The notes beneath the pieces were generated by a model, which was not told the DNA's origin, did not search any database, and worked only from the letters and a program-made list of their open reading frames with translations. The position numbers and the translations under genes are program-made. A DNA stretch of 64,000 nucleotides from CAVYXZ01 sp963772595 (GTDB lineage Bacteria; Chloroflexota; Anaerolineae; Aggregatilineales; Phototrophicaceae). Of this stretch, positions 28,101-38,530 are shown piece after piece. The stretch is taken from assembly GCA_963772595.1 (NCBI GenBank), contig CAVYXZ010000014.1:372001-436000 (forward strand), given 5' to 3'. Each line of letters opens with the position of its first letter. The stretch's first letter is position 1.

Positions 28101-31100
28101 CCGGATTCGTCCTGTTCCTGGACGTTCGACCAGTGGCGCTCGACCACTTCGACATCGACCGTCTGGTTCGGCACCGGTTGGCTGTCCCAATCGACCGTGA
28201 TGATCTCGACCTGGTTTTCCTCACCCGCGTTGCCGACGTAAGCTGTCGGACGCGCGCCGACGTAGACGTTGCCTTTATGCACCGTGACTTCCGTGCGCCC
28301 GGAAACAGTCATGCCGCTCTCGTCGCGCACCGTCGCCTCGATGGTCCAGGTCTGGCTTTGCGTGGCGTCTTTCAAGTCAGCGGGAATGTCGATCATGTAC
28401 TGACCCTGATCGTTGGTCGTGCCGCTGCCGCTGGCGATCTCCTCGCCGTAGAAGTTGAGGGACTCACCAGGGCCACTGTCGTAGTTCACATCGTTGAAAT
28501 CGTAGTAGCCCGGCCCCTGATAGTTGAAGTTGAAGGCCTGCGTGCTGACGCTGTAGTCCACATTCGCATTCGAGACCGCACCGCCAAAGAAGAACTGGCT
28601 GTCCACCAGCACGTGGATCGTGTCGTTCTGCACGACCTGATCTTTGTCGGCTGTGACATCGACCTGGAATTCCGGCGTGCGATATTCAGCCACGCTGAAA
28701 TTCAGGTCAGCGCCTTCGTAGACGTAGTTGCTGCTGCCCGGTAGTTCAGCGTGCAGCCGGTAATTGCCCAGCGGCGCGTCGGCAGCGATGTCAAACTCAC
28801 CGTTAAAGGTGCCGTAGGCGTTCAGCGGCAGCGATTTGTCGTAGACCACGTCGCCGTTCTCATCGATGATTTGCACCGGCACGGTATCGAAGGCCGTCGG
28901 CGGCGTGTAGGTCACGTCATCGCGGTGGCGCACCACGCCCTTGAAGTAGACCGGCTGATCGGGCCGGTAGACCGGACGATCCGTGTAGAGATAGGTGCGG
29001 TAGTGGCCGCCATAATCGTTGTAGTAGCCAAAGGTATAGGCGTCAATGCCGCTCGTCCAGCTCGACGCGCCCAGACCAAACTGAGTGCCGTTGTTCAGGA
29101 TGGCGACTTCGGCCTGATAGGGATCGCTGTTGGGGTCGTCCGGCAGACTGATGCGCGCCAGCCCGTCGGCATCGGTCACAGCGCTGCCGATCTGCCCGTG
29201 ATCGCGGTCGTAGAAGCTAATGCTGGCGTTCGGGATCGGCTCGCCGCTCTCCAGGTCGGTCGCCCAGGCGACGATCTCGCCATTCGAGGTCTTCAACGTC
29301 AACTGCGCGGTGGCAACCATCACGAAATGCTTGACCGGCGCGTAGCCCAGTTTCGACGTCTCCGGCGCAGTGATCTCCAGCATATAGATGCCGGGGGCCA
29401 GGGCTTCGCTACCGCTCGCGGGCAGGTCTACCGGGGTCGAGGCACCGGGACTCAGCAGGTCGAAGTAGTATTCACCGTCTGCCCCTTCGGCCACCCAGCC
29501 AGTCTGATTGTCGCGCAGGCTGACCTGCCACCAGACGATGCTGTCGGCGCATTCCGGCCCGCCGATGATCGACACGCGGTAATCGCGGTAGAGTGTGGCG
29601 ACAACATCGCCATCCACCGGCGCTGAACGCGCGCGTACCGGGTCCGGGTCCGTGATAACGATGGCCGAATCGCCCACACGCAGCCGTGAGGCCGGCGCAC
29701 CGGGGCAGCTTATCGTGTCACTGGCCGCCTGACCCAGGTTGAGCAGTTCGAAGCGCAGTTGATTTTCCGGCGTGTTGGAGTTGATCTCCCACTGCGATAG
29801 AAAATCGCTCGATGTGGGTTGGAAGTTCTGGCTGGGATCGTAACTGTTGTCCGATAGCGCGCTGACGAAATCCTGCTGCGGCACGCTGTAGAGCGAAAGG
29901 TCCAGCTTGCTGACATTGCGATGTGTCACGTAGACCTGAGTCTGGTCGTTATAGGCGTTGTACAGGCCCACACCATAGGGCGCGCGTAGCTGCACATCCG
30001 GGTCATACGGCGCGGTCGTGTAGGTGATGGTCCGGCCCCGCTCGATGGTATTGCCGTAGACATCCGCCATACCCGGCGCAATCGTGATCGTATAGGTCGT
30101 GCTGGGTTCTTCAGGGAAGGACAGATTGTAGCTGTCGTCGTAGTCGTAGTAGTAGGTATCCGGGTCACGCGAGGGGGCCGGGTCAATGGTGATCTTGCCA
30201 TCCAGCGTAGCGCGGTCCATTGGTCCCGCGAAATAGATCGAGAAGCTGTTGTACAGCGGCACGTCCGTCTGACCATCGAAGGGGTCCGTCCCAACGATGC
30301 CCGGAGCAGGCACGGTATTGAAGCTCCAGTTCGTGAAGCCGGTCAGGCTGGCCTGCCCATTGATCGCCAGGGCCTGTGCGGGCGCGAATCCGGCGTCGTA
30401 GAGCGTATCCAGCGCCAGGTTATGCGCCGGAGTGACGGTGAATACCGTACTGTCGTCCGACCAATAAAAAACGACCGCGACGGTGCCCGCTCCAGCGGTA
30501 TCGCCAGCCGGGCGCAGATAGAAGCTGGATTCGACACTGGCCTGATCCATCGCCTGGTTGAACGTGATCTTTATCGGGTCATTCAGCCCGACATCGCTGA
30601 CCTGATCTTTCGGCGTGACCTCGACAATGGCCGGGTCCAGCGTGCGGAAAGACCAGCTGTCCGCCAGCGGCAGAGTCGCCCCATCGACGGCGGTCAGGCC
30701 CGCCTTGACCGTGACCGTGTAGTCGGTGCCTCCGGCCAGCGCCGGATCAGGATGGAACACATAAATCGAGGTATTGAGCCATTCGCCCGTGCCATCGACC
30801 GCCGGATCAATCGTCAGTGGGTTCGGCAGAGTACCCCGGTCCTCATTGGAGACCAGCGGCACGACGGGCCGGTTGAAGATGACCGTAATGACCGACTGGG
30901 TCTCGATGCCGGTCGAACCCGCAGCGGGCAGCACATCGCTGACGGCCAGGTTGCCGACGGTGTTCAGCGTCAACTGGTAAGCGTCTGCCAGAGTCGCGCC
31001 ATCGACCGCCGTCAAAGCGCTGCCGACGCTGATGGTGTAGCTGCTGGCGTTATCATAAGCCGCCGATGGGCTGAAGCGCAGGCTGGAGCCGTCGCAGCTC

Positions 31101-31333
31101 ACCGTGCCATCGACCGCCGGGCTGATGCTCACAGCACTCTGCGCAGTCGTGCAGTCCAGAGGCCGGTCAAAGAAGAGGCTGATGTCTTCCTGTAAGCCCA
31201 GTTCTTCGCCGCTGTAGGGATTCGTATCAATCACTTGCAGAGGCGCGGCGCTGAGGTCCTGCTGCTGAGCGGCCAGGCCTGACACACTGGTGATGATCAA
31301 TAGTCCCATCAATAAAACAGCCAGACGGCGCAT
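25102..31333 (-). CDS. Alpha-2-macroglobulin-family protein with thioester motif (four frame breaks)
   Basis: A bacterial alpha-2-macroglobulin, about 2,075 residues after repair, which traps proteases by a bait-region and thioester mechanism. It starts MRRLAVLLMGLLIITSVSG (signal peptide without a lipobox cysteine). About residues 35-460 are repeated Ig-like Big_5 units (VIVTFNRPVVP-type strands). About residues 548-634 form an SH3b-like module (DPVRARSAPVDG, TGWVAEGADG). Then come MG domains (TDRPVYRPDQPVYFKGVVRHR), the bait region and a Gly-rich stretch. The thioester is YPYQCVEQTVSRFLPN near residue 1587, inside an alpha-alpha toroid with GGWGWFVQDS. Four surplus bases (about 27130, 26826, 26477 and 26001) break the C-terminal third. 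In many bacteria pbpC lies next to this gene; here it does not. Confidence 0.9.
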
Positions 31334-31368
31334 GTTCTCTCCCATCCCATAGGTGATAGTTCAATTTA

Positions 31369-31400
31369 CTATACAGTATACGAAATTGAGGTCGCCCAAC
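31369..31400 (-). promoter_or_regulatory. Possible promoter/operator of the alpha-2-macroglobulin gene
   Basis: The minus strand carries TATACTGTATA, a 5-bp inverted repeat that includes a TATACT -10-like hexamer, 36 bases upstream of the start codon. No good -35 is visible at standard spacing, so this may be an activator-dependent promoter or an operator. Confidence 0.35.
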
Positions 31401-31433
31401 AGGGACGAATAGCTGACGCTTGCTCTACGCTCG

Positions 31434-32070
31434 TCACAGGATGGGCACGTAGGTGATGTTGAGGCCCAGCAGATTCTTGAGCAGCAGCCAGTGGAAAGCC
31501 ATCACCTCGCGCAGCGTCGAGGCCAGCAGTTGCAGCGGCGGTGGATCGACCGCCGGGCTGGGATAGTTCTCGATACCCACCTGATCGAAGAGCAGCGTGG
31601 CCCGCAGCAGGTGATAGCCATCGCTGACGATGACCGCCGTGTGCCAGCCACGTGTCTGCATCGACCTCGCGCGTGTCTAGCGCGTTTTCTTCGGTGCTGC
31701 GGCTGGCGTCTTCCATGAGGATGGCTTCATCCGGGACGCCCTGCCCGCGCAGCAGTTCGGCACAGGCATCCGCTTCGCTGCGCGTGCGTTCGTAGCCGTA
31801 GCCGCCGGAGCAGATGATCTGCGGCGCGATCCCTGCCTGCCACAACGCGGCCCCTTTGGCCGTCCGCCGGTAGAGCGCCGGGCCGGGCCGGTTATCCGGT
31901 TCCAGACCCGCCCCTAGCACGATAATCACGTCAGCGGACTGCGCCCGGTCGGTCCGGCTGTAGATGAGGATGGCGGCCATGAGGATCAGTACCGCCACCA
32001 GCCACAGGCCCAGCGCGAAGAGCAGAATGCGCCGCAGCCGCCGGAATACTGTTTTGAATTGCTTCGCCAT
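31434..32070 (-). CDS. YdcF/SanA-like DUF218 membrane protein (frame break)
   Basis: About 211 residues. A basic start and one membrane helix (ILLFALGLWLVAVLILMAAILIY) precede the DUF218 domain. That domain has VIIVLGAGLEPDNRPGPALYRRT, ICSGGYGYERTRSEADACAELL, EDASRSTEENA and VSDGYHLLRA. ElyC/SanA relatives act in envelope integrity and in lipid-carrier or vancomycin-related phenotypes. One surplus base near 31660 breaks the frame; the second frame holds the last 75 residues. I chose ATG 32070 (MAKQFK). Confidence 0.82.
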
Positions 32071-32148
32071 CGCACCTGTCCGCAGTAGGGGCATAGCCTG
32101 CTATGCCCGCCATGCCGAACCATCATAGCAGCCATGCACGAAATGAAA

Positions 32149-32170
32149 AGGCGGCCATCGCTGACCGCCT
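32149..32170 (-). terminator. Probable terminator downstream of the nrd/DUF2188 genes
   Basis: The minus strand forms AGGCGG, a 10-base loop and CCGCCT, directly followed by TTTTC. It lies between the DUF2188 gene and the ydcF-like gene. Confidence 0.5.
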
Positions 32171-32305
32171 CCGTCCACCTAGAGATTCATTTCCGACATT
32201 TCTCGCGCAAGTTTGGCTCGATGTTAAAGAGTTCTACCCCAATCTTAACGCTGAAAACTGCCCGAAACCGAATTCTTGTGTTAGTCTATAAACTCTGCAA
32301 CATCT

Positions 32306-32350
32306 GCTAGAGGACTCAGGAGTTGCCCTCCCGAGTTTTGTTCCTCTAGC
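32306..32350. other. Long two-tier stem-loop
   Basis: GCTAGAGGA at 32306-32314 pairs perfectly with TCCTCTAGC at 32342-32350. Inside, CTCaGGAG pairs with CTCCcGAG around a short loop. No clear U-run follows on either strand. It may be a terminator variant, a structured RNA or a repeat; the strand is undetermined. Confidence 0.5.
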
Positions 32351-32361
32351 ATTTACGCTCA

Positions 32362-32603
32362 CTACGGCAGCGCTTCCTTACCCTTTAGGGGATAGGGATC
32401 GTTGCCGTAGCTGTTTCTGTCGCGGATCTTGCCGTTTTGCCCATGAATTAAGCACTTCAGAATTCCTGGTTGATGGCAATTTCACGCGCCCGTTCGATGG
32501 CTTCACTTTGCGTAGTGGTTTGCACTGTATCGCGCGAGTTGCCTTCGCCTCGAACGGCCCAGCCATTGTCACGTTTGACAACGTGCTGATTTTTGCCTTT
32601 CAT
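32362..32603 (-). CDS. DUF2188 protein (two frame breaks)
   Basis: A small soluble protein, 79 residues when two surplus bases (about 32465 and 32449) are removed. A strong ribosome site GGAGGTG precedes ATG 32603. The reading begins MKGKNQHVVKRDNGWAVRG, continues EGNSRDTVQTTTQSEAIERA, and after repair ends HGQNGKIRDRNSYGNDP, which is the DUF2188 pattern. As read, it would stop after 48 residues at 32457. Function of the family is unknown. It lies behind the nrdJ terminator and so probably has its own promoter. Confidence 0.72.
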
Positions 32604-32636
32604 CGCTTTCACCTCCTTTCTTTATAGATTTGCAAA

Positions 32637-32662
32637 CCGGGGCGATCATTTGACCGCCCCGG
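32637..32662 (-). terminator. Terminator of nrdJ
   Basis: An 8-bp G/C-rich stem CCGGGGCG ... CGCCCCGG with a 10-base loop on the minus strand, followed by TTT, 16 bases after the nrdJ stop. Confidence 0.7.
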
Positions 32663-32677
32663 ATTTACATCAATTCT

Positions 32678-35222
32678 TTAGCACTCGCTGAAGCCGCAGG
32701 TGAGACACTTTTTACAGCCCTCGATGCGGATGAGGGTGTAGGTGCCGCAGGATGGGCACATGTCCGCCCCGCTGTAACTGCCGTTGAGCGCGCTGACCAG
32801 ATGGTTGTGCTCCGGCTCTGCCGCCTCCACCTCGCCCATCGGCAGACCTAACTGCTTGGCCTCCTCCGCCGGGAAGTAATGCTCGGTCAGCGCCTGCGCC
32901 ACCGCATCCGGCAGCGAGGCGACTCGCTGCGGCCCCAGACCAACGGCCCGCGATCCGCCCAGATTCGACAAGCTGATCGATCACCAACTGGACCATTTTG
33001 CGCCGGTTCTGCGGCCCGGTCGAACGCAGCGCCAGTGAGATCATGCGCGCCAGGCCATCGGCGTCGGCCTGCAAGTCGCTCCCGGCCTTGCCCACCGTGA
33101 TAAAGACCTCGAAGGGATTGCCCGAGTCGTCGGTGTTCATGGTGATATAGGCATTGCCGAAGGGCGTCTTGCGGCGCACGGTCACGCCGGTCAGCTTGGT
33201 CGGACGCGGATAGATCTTGTGCGGCGTGGAGACCTGCGTCACCTGATCGCTGTTGGCGGCGGGAGCCTTCCCGGCTGCCTCATCTGTCGCGCGCTTGTCG
33301 TCCTTGAGCATCAGGACCTGTTCGTCGCGGCTGCCATCGCGGTAAATCGTGCCGCCCTTGCAGCCGAGTTCATACATGTAGTGATACAGTTCGCTCACCT
33401 GCTCGACCGTGTAGTCCTTGGGGACATTACAGGTCTTGCTGATGCTCGAATCGACCCAGCGCTGGATCGCCGCCTGCACCTTGATGTGCTCCTGCGGGCT
33501 GAGATCCATGGCCGTCACGAAGTAATCGGGCAGATTTTTCTGCTCCGGGTGTTCCTCAAACCACTCTTTGACCAGCGGCACCTGCTCTTCATGCAGCCCC
33601 AGGCGGCTCTTGCGGTAGTAGACCCAGGAGAAGAAGGGTTCGATGCCGGTCGAGGTGTTGACCATCGTGCCGGTGGTGCCGGTCGGGGCCTGAGTCAGCA
33701 GAGTCACATTACGGATGCCATGCTGGCGCACCTGCTCGCGGATGTCATCCGGCATAGATTCCATGAATCCGCTCTGGACAAATTTCTCCGCCTTGAACTG
33801 CGGGAAGACGCCTTTTTCGCGCGCCAGATCAATCGAAGTCTCATAGACCACGCGCGCCAGGAAGCCGTAGAGTTTGTCGATGAAGGCCACCGATTCGTCG
33901 CTGCCGTAGCGGATACCCAGCTTAATCATCAACTCGGCCAGGCCCATGTTGTTAAGGCCGACACGCCGCTCGCCCAACTGCTGCTTCTCGTTTTCCTCGA
34001 AGAAGTAAGGCGTCGTGTCGATGACGTTATCCAGGAAGCGGGTGGCGATGCGCGCCGTCTCTTCCAGGTCGTCCCAGGCGACGTCGTTGGTCTCGCCGTC
34101 GTAGAACTTCGACAGATTGATCGCCCCCAGGTTGCATACGCCCCAGGCCGGCAGACTCTGCTCGCCGCAGGGGTTAGTGCAGTCCAGCCCGGCGAAATAC
34201 CAGGAGTTGGACATTTTGTTGGTACGTTCGCGGAACCAGACGCCCGGCTCGGCGCTTTCCCAGGCGCTCTGGATGATCGCCTGCCACAGATCGCGGGCCT
34301 TGACCGTGCGGTAATGCAGCACACGCCGTCCGCTGGCTTCCCACTTCTCGATGTCGCCCGTCCAGGCCGTGTCGTAATCCGGGTAAGACGTATCCGGGAA
34401 AACCAGGTCCCAGTCCGCATCAGCCTTGACCGCATCCATAAAGCGGTCGGAGACGCCCACGCTGATATTGGCGTTAGTGATCTGGCCCATCGTGCGCTTG
34501 CTGTTGATGAAATCAAAGACGTCCGGGTGCCAGTCGTTGAGAATCAACATCAGCGCGCCGCGCCGGCTGCCGCCCTGTTCGATCAGGCCGGTAACGAAGC
34601 TGTACAGCGCGCCCCAACTGACCGCCCCGCTGGAGCGTCCATTCACGCCTTTGACGTAGGCATGACGCGGACGCAGCGAAGAAATATTGATGCCCACCCC
34701 GCCGCCGCGTGACATGATCTCGGTCATCTGGCCGAGCGTTTCCATAATGCCGTTACGCGAATCGTTCGGGCTGGGAATCACATAGCAGTTGTAGTAGGTC
34801 AGGTCCTGATCGGTCCCGGCTGCCGTCAGGATACGCCCGGCAGGCACGAACTTCCAGTCGTCCAGCGCCCAGCGGAAACGCTCTGCCCAATGCTCGCGCA
34901 GCTGCGGCGTCGCTTCGGCGGCAGCCACCCCGGCGGCCACACGCGCCATCATCTGTGCGGGATCGGTCTCAATCGGCTTATCGACATGATCCACGTCACG
35001 CTCGACCACCGAGCCATCGAGCAGTTCTATCGTGACCGTCGGCAAATCCAACGCCGTAATCGTCCCGATCTCCCGCTGTCCGGTCTGTGGATTCACCACC
35101 ACAATCACGCGGTCGCCCAGTGTCAGGGTCTCGCGGGTCATATCTTTCTGGGCATAGCGATCCAGAAAAATCTTATAGCCTAGTTCATGCAGAGCGTTCT
35201 TTTCCGATCTGGTCTGGACCAT
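32678..35222 (-). CDS. nrdJ: Adenosylcobalamin-dependent (class II) ribonucleotide reductase (frame break)
   Basis: About 847 residues; it reduces ribonucleotides to deoxyribonucleotides using a B12-derived radical without oxygen. Visible marks are YYNCYVIPSPNDSRNGIME, MSRGGGVGINISSLRP, DCTNPCGEQSLPAWGVCNLG (the active-site cysteine region), LTQAPTGTTG, and the C-terminal zinc-ribbon CPSCGTYTLIRIEGCKKC. One surplus base near 32970 breaks the frame before the last 95 residues. ATG 35222 is preferred (GAGGAAGCAGC upstream) over an in-frame ATG at 35276 that would overlap nrdR. nrdR lies immediately upstream, as expected for the regulator of this gene. Confidence 0.95.
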
Positions 35223-35265
35223 ATTTGCTGCTTCCTCTCTGGATGAAATCCTCTTGTAAACACCT

Positions 35266-35721
35266 TTATTGCGCAATTGTGACCAGACGGTCCACTTCGT
35301 TCAATACACCATCGACATTACTCACCTGAAGATAGATCAGGGCATAACGAATATAGGCAATCTCGTCGATCTCGCGCAAACCTTGCAGCACCATGCCGCC
35401 GACCTCATGGCTGGAAACTTCATCCCAACCGGTATGCAGCAGCCGCTGCTCAATATCCTCCGCCAGGCCCTGGATCGTCAGCACCGGGATAGGCCGTTTG
35501 GCGCAGGCCAGTTCGATCCCGTGAATCAGCTTCTGACGGTCGAAAACCTCGCGGTCGCCGTCATGCTTGACCAACATGGGCAAACAGGTCGCCGCCTGCT
35601 CGTGAGTGGTAAAGCGCGCATTGCAGGATTTGCATTGTCTGCGCCGGCGAACTCCGCTGCCAGCTTCGTTGGACGTGCTGATGACTTTGGAGCCTTGCGC
35701 CCCACAATATGGACACCTCAT
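35266..35721 (-). CDS. nrdR: Transcriptional repressor NrdR
   Basis: 151 residues. The N-terminal zinc ribbon is MRCPYCGAQGSKVIST ... RRRRQCKSCNARFTTHE. The ATP-cone follows (MLVKHDGDREVFDRQKLIHGIELACAKRPI). NrdR senses ATP/dATP and represses ribonucleotide reductase genes. The start at 35721 places the CxxC at residue 3, as in the family. It is directly upstream of nrdJ and probably cotranscribed, giving autoregulation. I could not find a convincing pair of NrdR boxes upstream. Confidence 0.95.
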   Translation of the reverse strand: MRCPYCGAQGSKVISTSNEAGSGVRRRRQCKSCNARFTTHEQAATCLPMLVKHDGDREVFDRQKLIHGIELACAKRPIPVLTIQGLAEDIEQRLLHTGWDEVSSHEVGGMVLQGLREIDEIAYIRYALIYLQVSNVDGVLNEVDRLVTIAQ

Positions 35722-36025
35722 GGCGCATTCATTATCCAAAAATAAAACAAACGTTCTTATAACAGGCCGAAAAAATACTGCTCTATCGACTACCCTATGA
35801 TAGATACTCGCTGACGGTATATGGTTAGGGAATTGATGTTGAGTAGTGCCTGTAGCTAGGTATCACTTTAGCATGGCGGCCCCCCTTTGTCTACTAATTT
35901 TAGGGAACAGTTTGGTTAGAAATCGGTATTGTGATATTACAAATTTCCCACAAAAACCAAGAATCCCACATTGTCCCGCAGGGGCCTCATTGGCGTAAAA
36001 TTGAGACGCCGATTAGGCTTAAGGT
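35722..36025. promoter_or_regulatory. 304-base AT-rich divergent intergenic region
   Basis: No gene is visible. It separates nrdR (minus) from a YfhO-like gene (plus) and must hold both promoters. A near-palindrome TTGTGATATTACAA lies at 35929-35942, and TAAAAT at about 35995 could serve as a -10 for the plus-strand gene. None of these is strong. Confidence 0.35.
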
Positions 36026-38491
36026 ATGATGCCTGCACGCCCTCGATTCCTACGCTGGAACGCCCTGATTCTTTTCGAATTTGCGGCCATCACTGCCCTG
36101 GCCCTGCTCTTCAGCGCCTTCATTCTGGCGGGCAGCGAGGGCCTTGAGCTGCGCTACCTGGATTCCGGCTACCGGCTCGATGCGATTGAGCATGAGCGGC
36201 TGTCCGGCATCATGATTCCGGTCGAATTAGGGCTTGGCCTCAGCAGCCGGGCCAGCGGCATCGGGCATCTTCCGACCTGGAACCCTTACCTGGGCGTCGG
36301 CACACCGCTGATTAACAACGGCTTCTTCTACCTGTTCAATCCCTTCATGAGCCTGCCGATGCTGCTGCAAGGCGCGGTCACAGGCGGCAAAATCGACATT
36401 GTGATCGGCTTCCTGCTGGCCGGGTACAGCATGTGGGCGCTGGCGCGCGCCGTCGGGCTGGGCGCGCTGGCACGGGTGACGACCGCCGCGCTCTACCTGA
36501 TGAACGGCGGCATGATCGCCAAGCTGTCCAGCGGACACTTCCAACTGGGACTCAGCCTCGTCTGGCCGCCGCTGATTTTCGCCGGGCTGCTGTGGACGCT
36601 CAAAACGAGAGATCGACGCGCCCCGATCCTGATGGCACTGGCTTTTGCGCTGCTGTTCTTCTCTGGCAACATTTATTACACCCTGCACGTGATTATGTGC
36701 TGCGCGCTCATCACGCTGGCCTACAGCCTGCATCGTGAGGAAGGCCGCTGGCACTTGGACCGGGATGCTGTACGCCGGGTCGCCATTGGTGGCGCGCTGG
36801 GCCTGGGCCTGACGATGATCCAGTTTTTGCCGGTCTGGGTCACACGCGGCTATGTCAACCATGTGCCTGCACGCTTCGACCCTGATACCGGCCAGTTTAC
36901 GGAGCAGATCAGCCTGAGCCTGAACGCGGCTAATTTTCTGCTGCCCTGGGAAGGCTGGCGCAACCTGACCAATCCGCCGCTGGCGCTGCAAGTCCCGGTG
37001 CATTACAACTACATCGGCCCGCTGGTCTTCCTCTGGATCGCCGGGCTGGCTTTCACAGTGCCGCGAGGCGGACTGCTGCGCCGGTATGGCCGGATCGCCG
37101 GGCTGGCTCTGGTGCTGGCCCTGGGCATGATGATCTGGGGCGCGGGTCAGACCATCATCGTCGAGACGCTCTACCGCAATATTCCCCTGCTGGCCGAATT
37201 CCGCTACCTGGGGCGCGCTAACGCCATCGCCGGGCTGTGGTGGATTCTGCTGGGTGGGATGGCGCTGGATTCGCTGTGGCGCTGGCTGGCCGGGCACGAA
37301 CGTCCGCGTCTGCTGCTGGCGCTGGGAATCCCGGTGGCACTCTGGGGGCTGTTCGTGATCTACAGCCTGGGCAACAACTCGACCCGGCTGGCGATGAGCC
37401 TCTACAATCTCAACCTCTTCAATTTTCTCAATACGCATCGCTTCAGCAGCTACGCTCAGGCGGCGGACGTGCTGGTCCAATGGATCGTGCTGGCGCTGGT
37501 GATCGACACACTGCTGCGCGTACTGCGCCATCTGCGTGCCAGGGAGGCGCTGCTGCGCGTACTGCGCGTCCGACTGCTGCGGGCCGGGCTGCTGCTGCTG
37601 GCGCTGGCCGCCATCTTCGACGTGATGTACGTCAATCAGGCGCTGTTCCAGTTCAAAGTGCCGGAGGGCAATTTCGGCGGGCTGTATGCCGAAGCGCTCA
37701 GCGTCGAAGCCGCTAACGGGAGCCGTCTGCCGATCATTCTGGAACCCTTCACCTCGAACACCTACGACGCCTACTACAGCCGCATTCGCACCTGGGGCCT
37801 GCACGAAGGCTGGATTCCGCTGGCAGTGGACGGCGACTTGATCCCGAAGGGTGCGCCGAAACTGGTCAGTTTGCCCGGCTGGGCGATTGTCTCCACTGAA
37901 TACGGGCGCGGCGCGGTCTATACCCTGGCGCAGGAATTCGTGGACTCCAATCCCTACGTCGTGGCGCGCTGCGTGGGCCGCAACCTGAAGAACGACGATC
38001 CCTGCGATCTGGCAAACGAAGCGGCTTCCGCGCTGTATCACCTGCCAGAGGCGCTGCCTTATGCCTTTGTCGCTTCGGCACAGGTGCTGCAAAGCCAGGC
38101 GGACACGATTACAGGGGCCAACGTGGACGCAGCCAACGTGCTGTCCCTGGATCTCGACACCATCACGATTCAGGCCACCTCGACGCACCCGCGCGATTAT
38201 CTCATCGTCCAGGAGACTGATTTCCCCGGCTGGCAGGCCGAGATGGACGGTCAGGCGGTGCAGCCGGTGCCGGTCGGCTATCAGATTCCGCAGGGCGACG
38301 CCGGGAAGTTTATCGGTGTGCCCATGCAGCCCGGTACACATCTGTACACGCTGCGTTTCTACCCACCGGGGTTCAACCTTGGGGCTATCCTCAGCGGCTT
38401 AACGCTGATTCTGCTGCTGCTCTATCTGCTGGGTATCCATCCGCCGCGCCTGCGTCGCCCTGCCACCGAACAAAAAAACCGGACACATTAG
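36026..38491 (+). CDS. YfhO-like multi-spanning membrane protein
   Basis: 821 residues, unbroken. About a dozen or more membrane helices extend from residue 15 to about 540 and one helix lies at the C-terminus (LGAILSGLTLILLLLYLLGI). Features of YfhO/GT-C-like proteins are an early acidic outer loop (RYLDSGYRLDAIEHE), WNPYLGVGTPLINNGFFYLFNP, and a long outer C-terminal beta domain (about residues 545-795) with VQETDFPGWQAEMDGQ. YfhO proteins are thought to act in glycosylation of surface polymers. Nothing identifies donor or acceptor here. It ends convergently with ftsZ. Confidence 0.7.
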   Translation: MMPARPRFLRWNALILFEFAAITALALLFSAFILAGSEGLELRYLDSGYRLDAIEHERLSGIMIPVELGLGLSSRASGIGHLPTWNPYLGVGTPLINNGFFYLFNPFMSLPMLLQGAVTGGKIDIVIGFLLAGYSMWALARAVGLGALARVTTAALYLMNGGMIAKLSSGHFQLGLSLVWPPLIFAGLLWTLKTRDRRAPILMALAFALLFFSGNIYYTLHVIMCCALITLAYSLHREEGRWHLDRDAVRRVAIGGALGLGLTMIQFLPVWVTRGYVNHVPARFDPDTGQFTEQISLSLNAANFLLPWEGWRNLTNPPLALQVPVHYNYIGPLVFLWIAGLAFTVPRGGLLRRYGRIAGLALVLALGMMIWGAGQTIIVETLYRNIPLLAEFRYLGRANAIAGLWWILLGGMALDSLWRWLAGHERPRLLLALGIPVALWGLFVIYSLGNNSTRLAMSLYNLNLFNFLNTHRFSSYAQAADVLVQWIVLALVIDTLLRVLRHLRAREALLRVLRVRLLRAGLLLLALAAIFDVMYVNQALFQFKVPEGNFGGLYAEALSVEAANGSRLPIILEPFTSNTYDAYYSRIRTWGLHEGWIPLAVDGDLIPKGAPKLVSLPGWAIVSTEYGRGAVYTLAQEFVDSNPYVVARCVGRNLKNDDPCDLANEAASALYHLPEALPYAFVASAQVLQSQADTITGANVDAANVLSLDLDTITIQATSTHPRDYLIVQETDFPGWQAEMDGQAVQPVPVGYQIPQGDAGKFIGVPMQPGTHLYTLRFYPPGFNLGAILSGLTLILLLLYLLGIHPPRLRRPATEQKNRTH

Positions 38492-38500
38492 TATCCGGTT
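38472..38500 (-). terminator. Rho-independent terminator after ftsZ
   Basis: Minus strand: AACCGGATAC, loop TAAT, GTGTCCGGTT (10 bp with one G-T pair), then a T-run at 38472-38478. The hairpin overlaps the last codons and stop of the convergent YfhO-like gene. Confidence 0.8.
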
Positions 38501-38530
38501 GATGGGTTGCATTCTGATTGATGCGATAAT

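Noticed and set aside
35835..35870. Palindrome around TAGCTA near 35853
   Set aside because: Only the central six bases are symmetrical; the flanks do not pair when aligned on the same centre.
35722..36025. NrdR boxes, a Rex box or a cobalamin riboswitch upstream of nrdR
   Set aside because: Only partial matches were found (for example TTGTGATATTACAA); no pair of 16-base NrdR boxes and no conserved riboswitch core could be read.
36227..38341. Minus-strand open frame of 704 codons opposite the YfhO-like gene
   Set aside because: Composition (Gln, His, Arg) is typical of an antisense shadow; the plus-strand frame encodes a coherent membrane protein.
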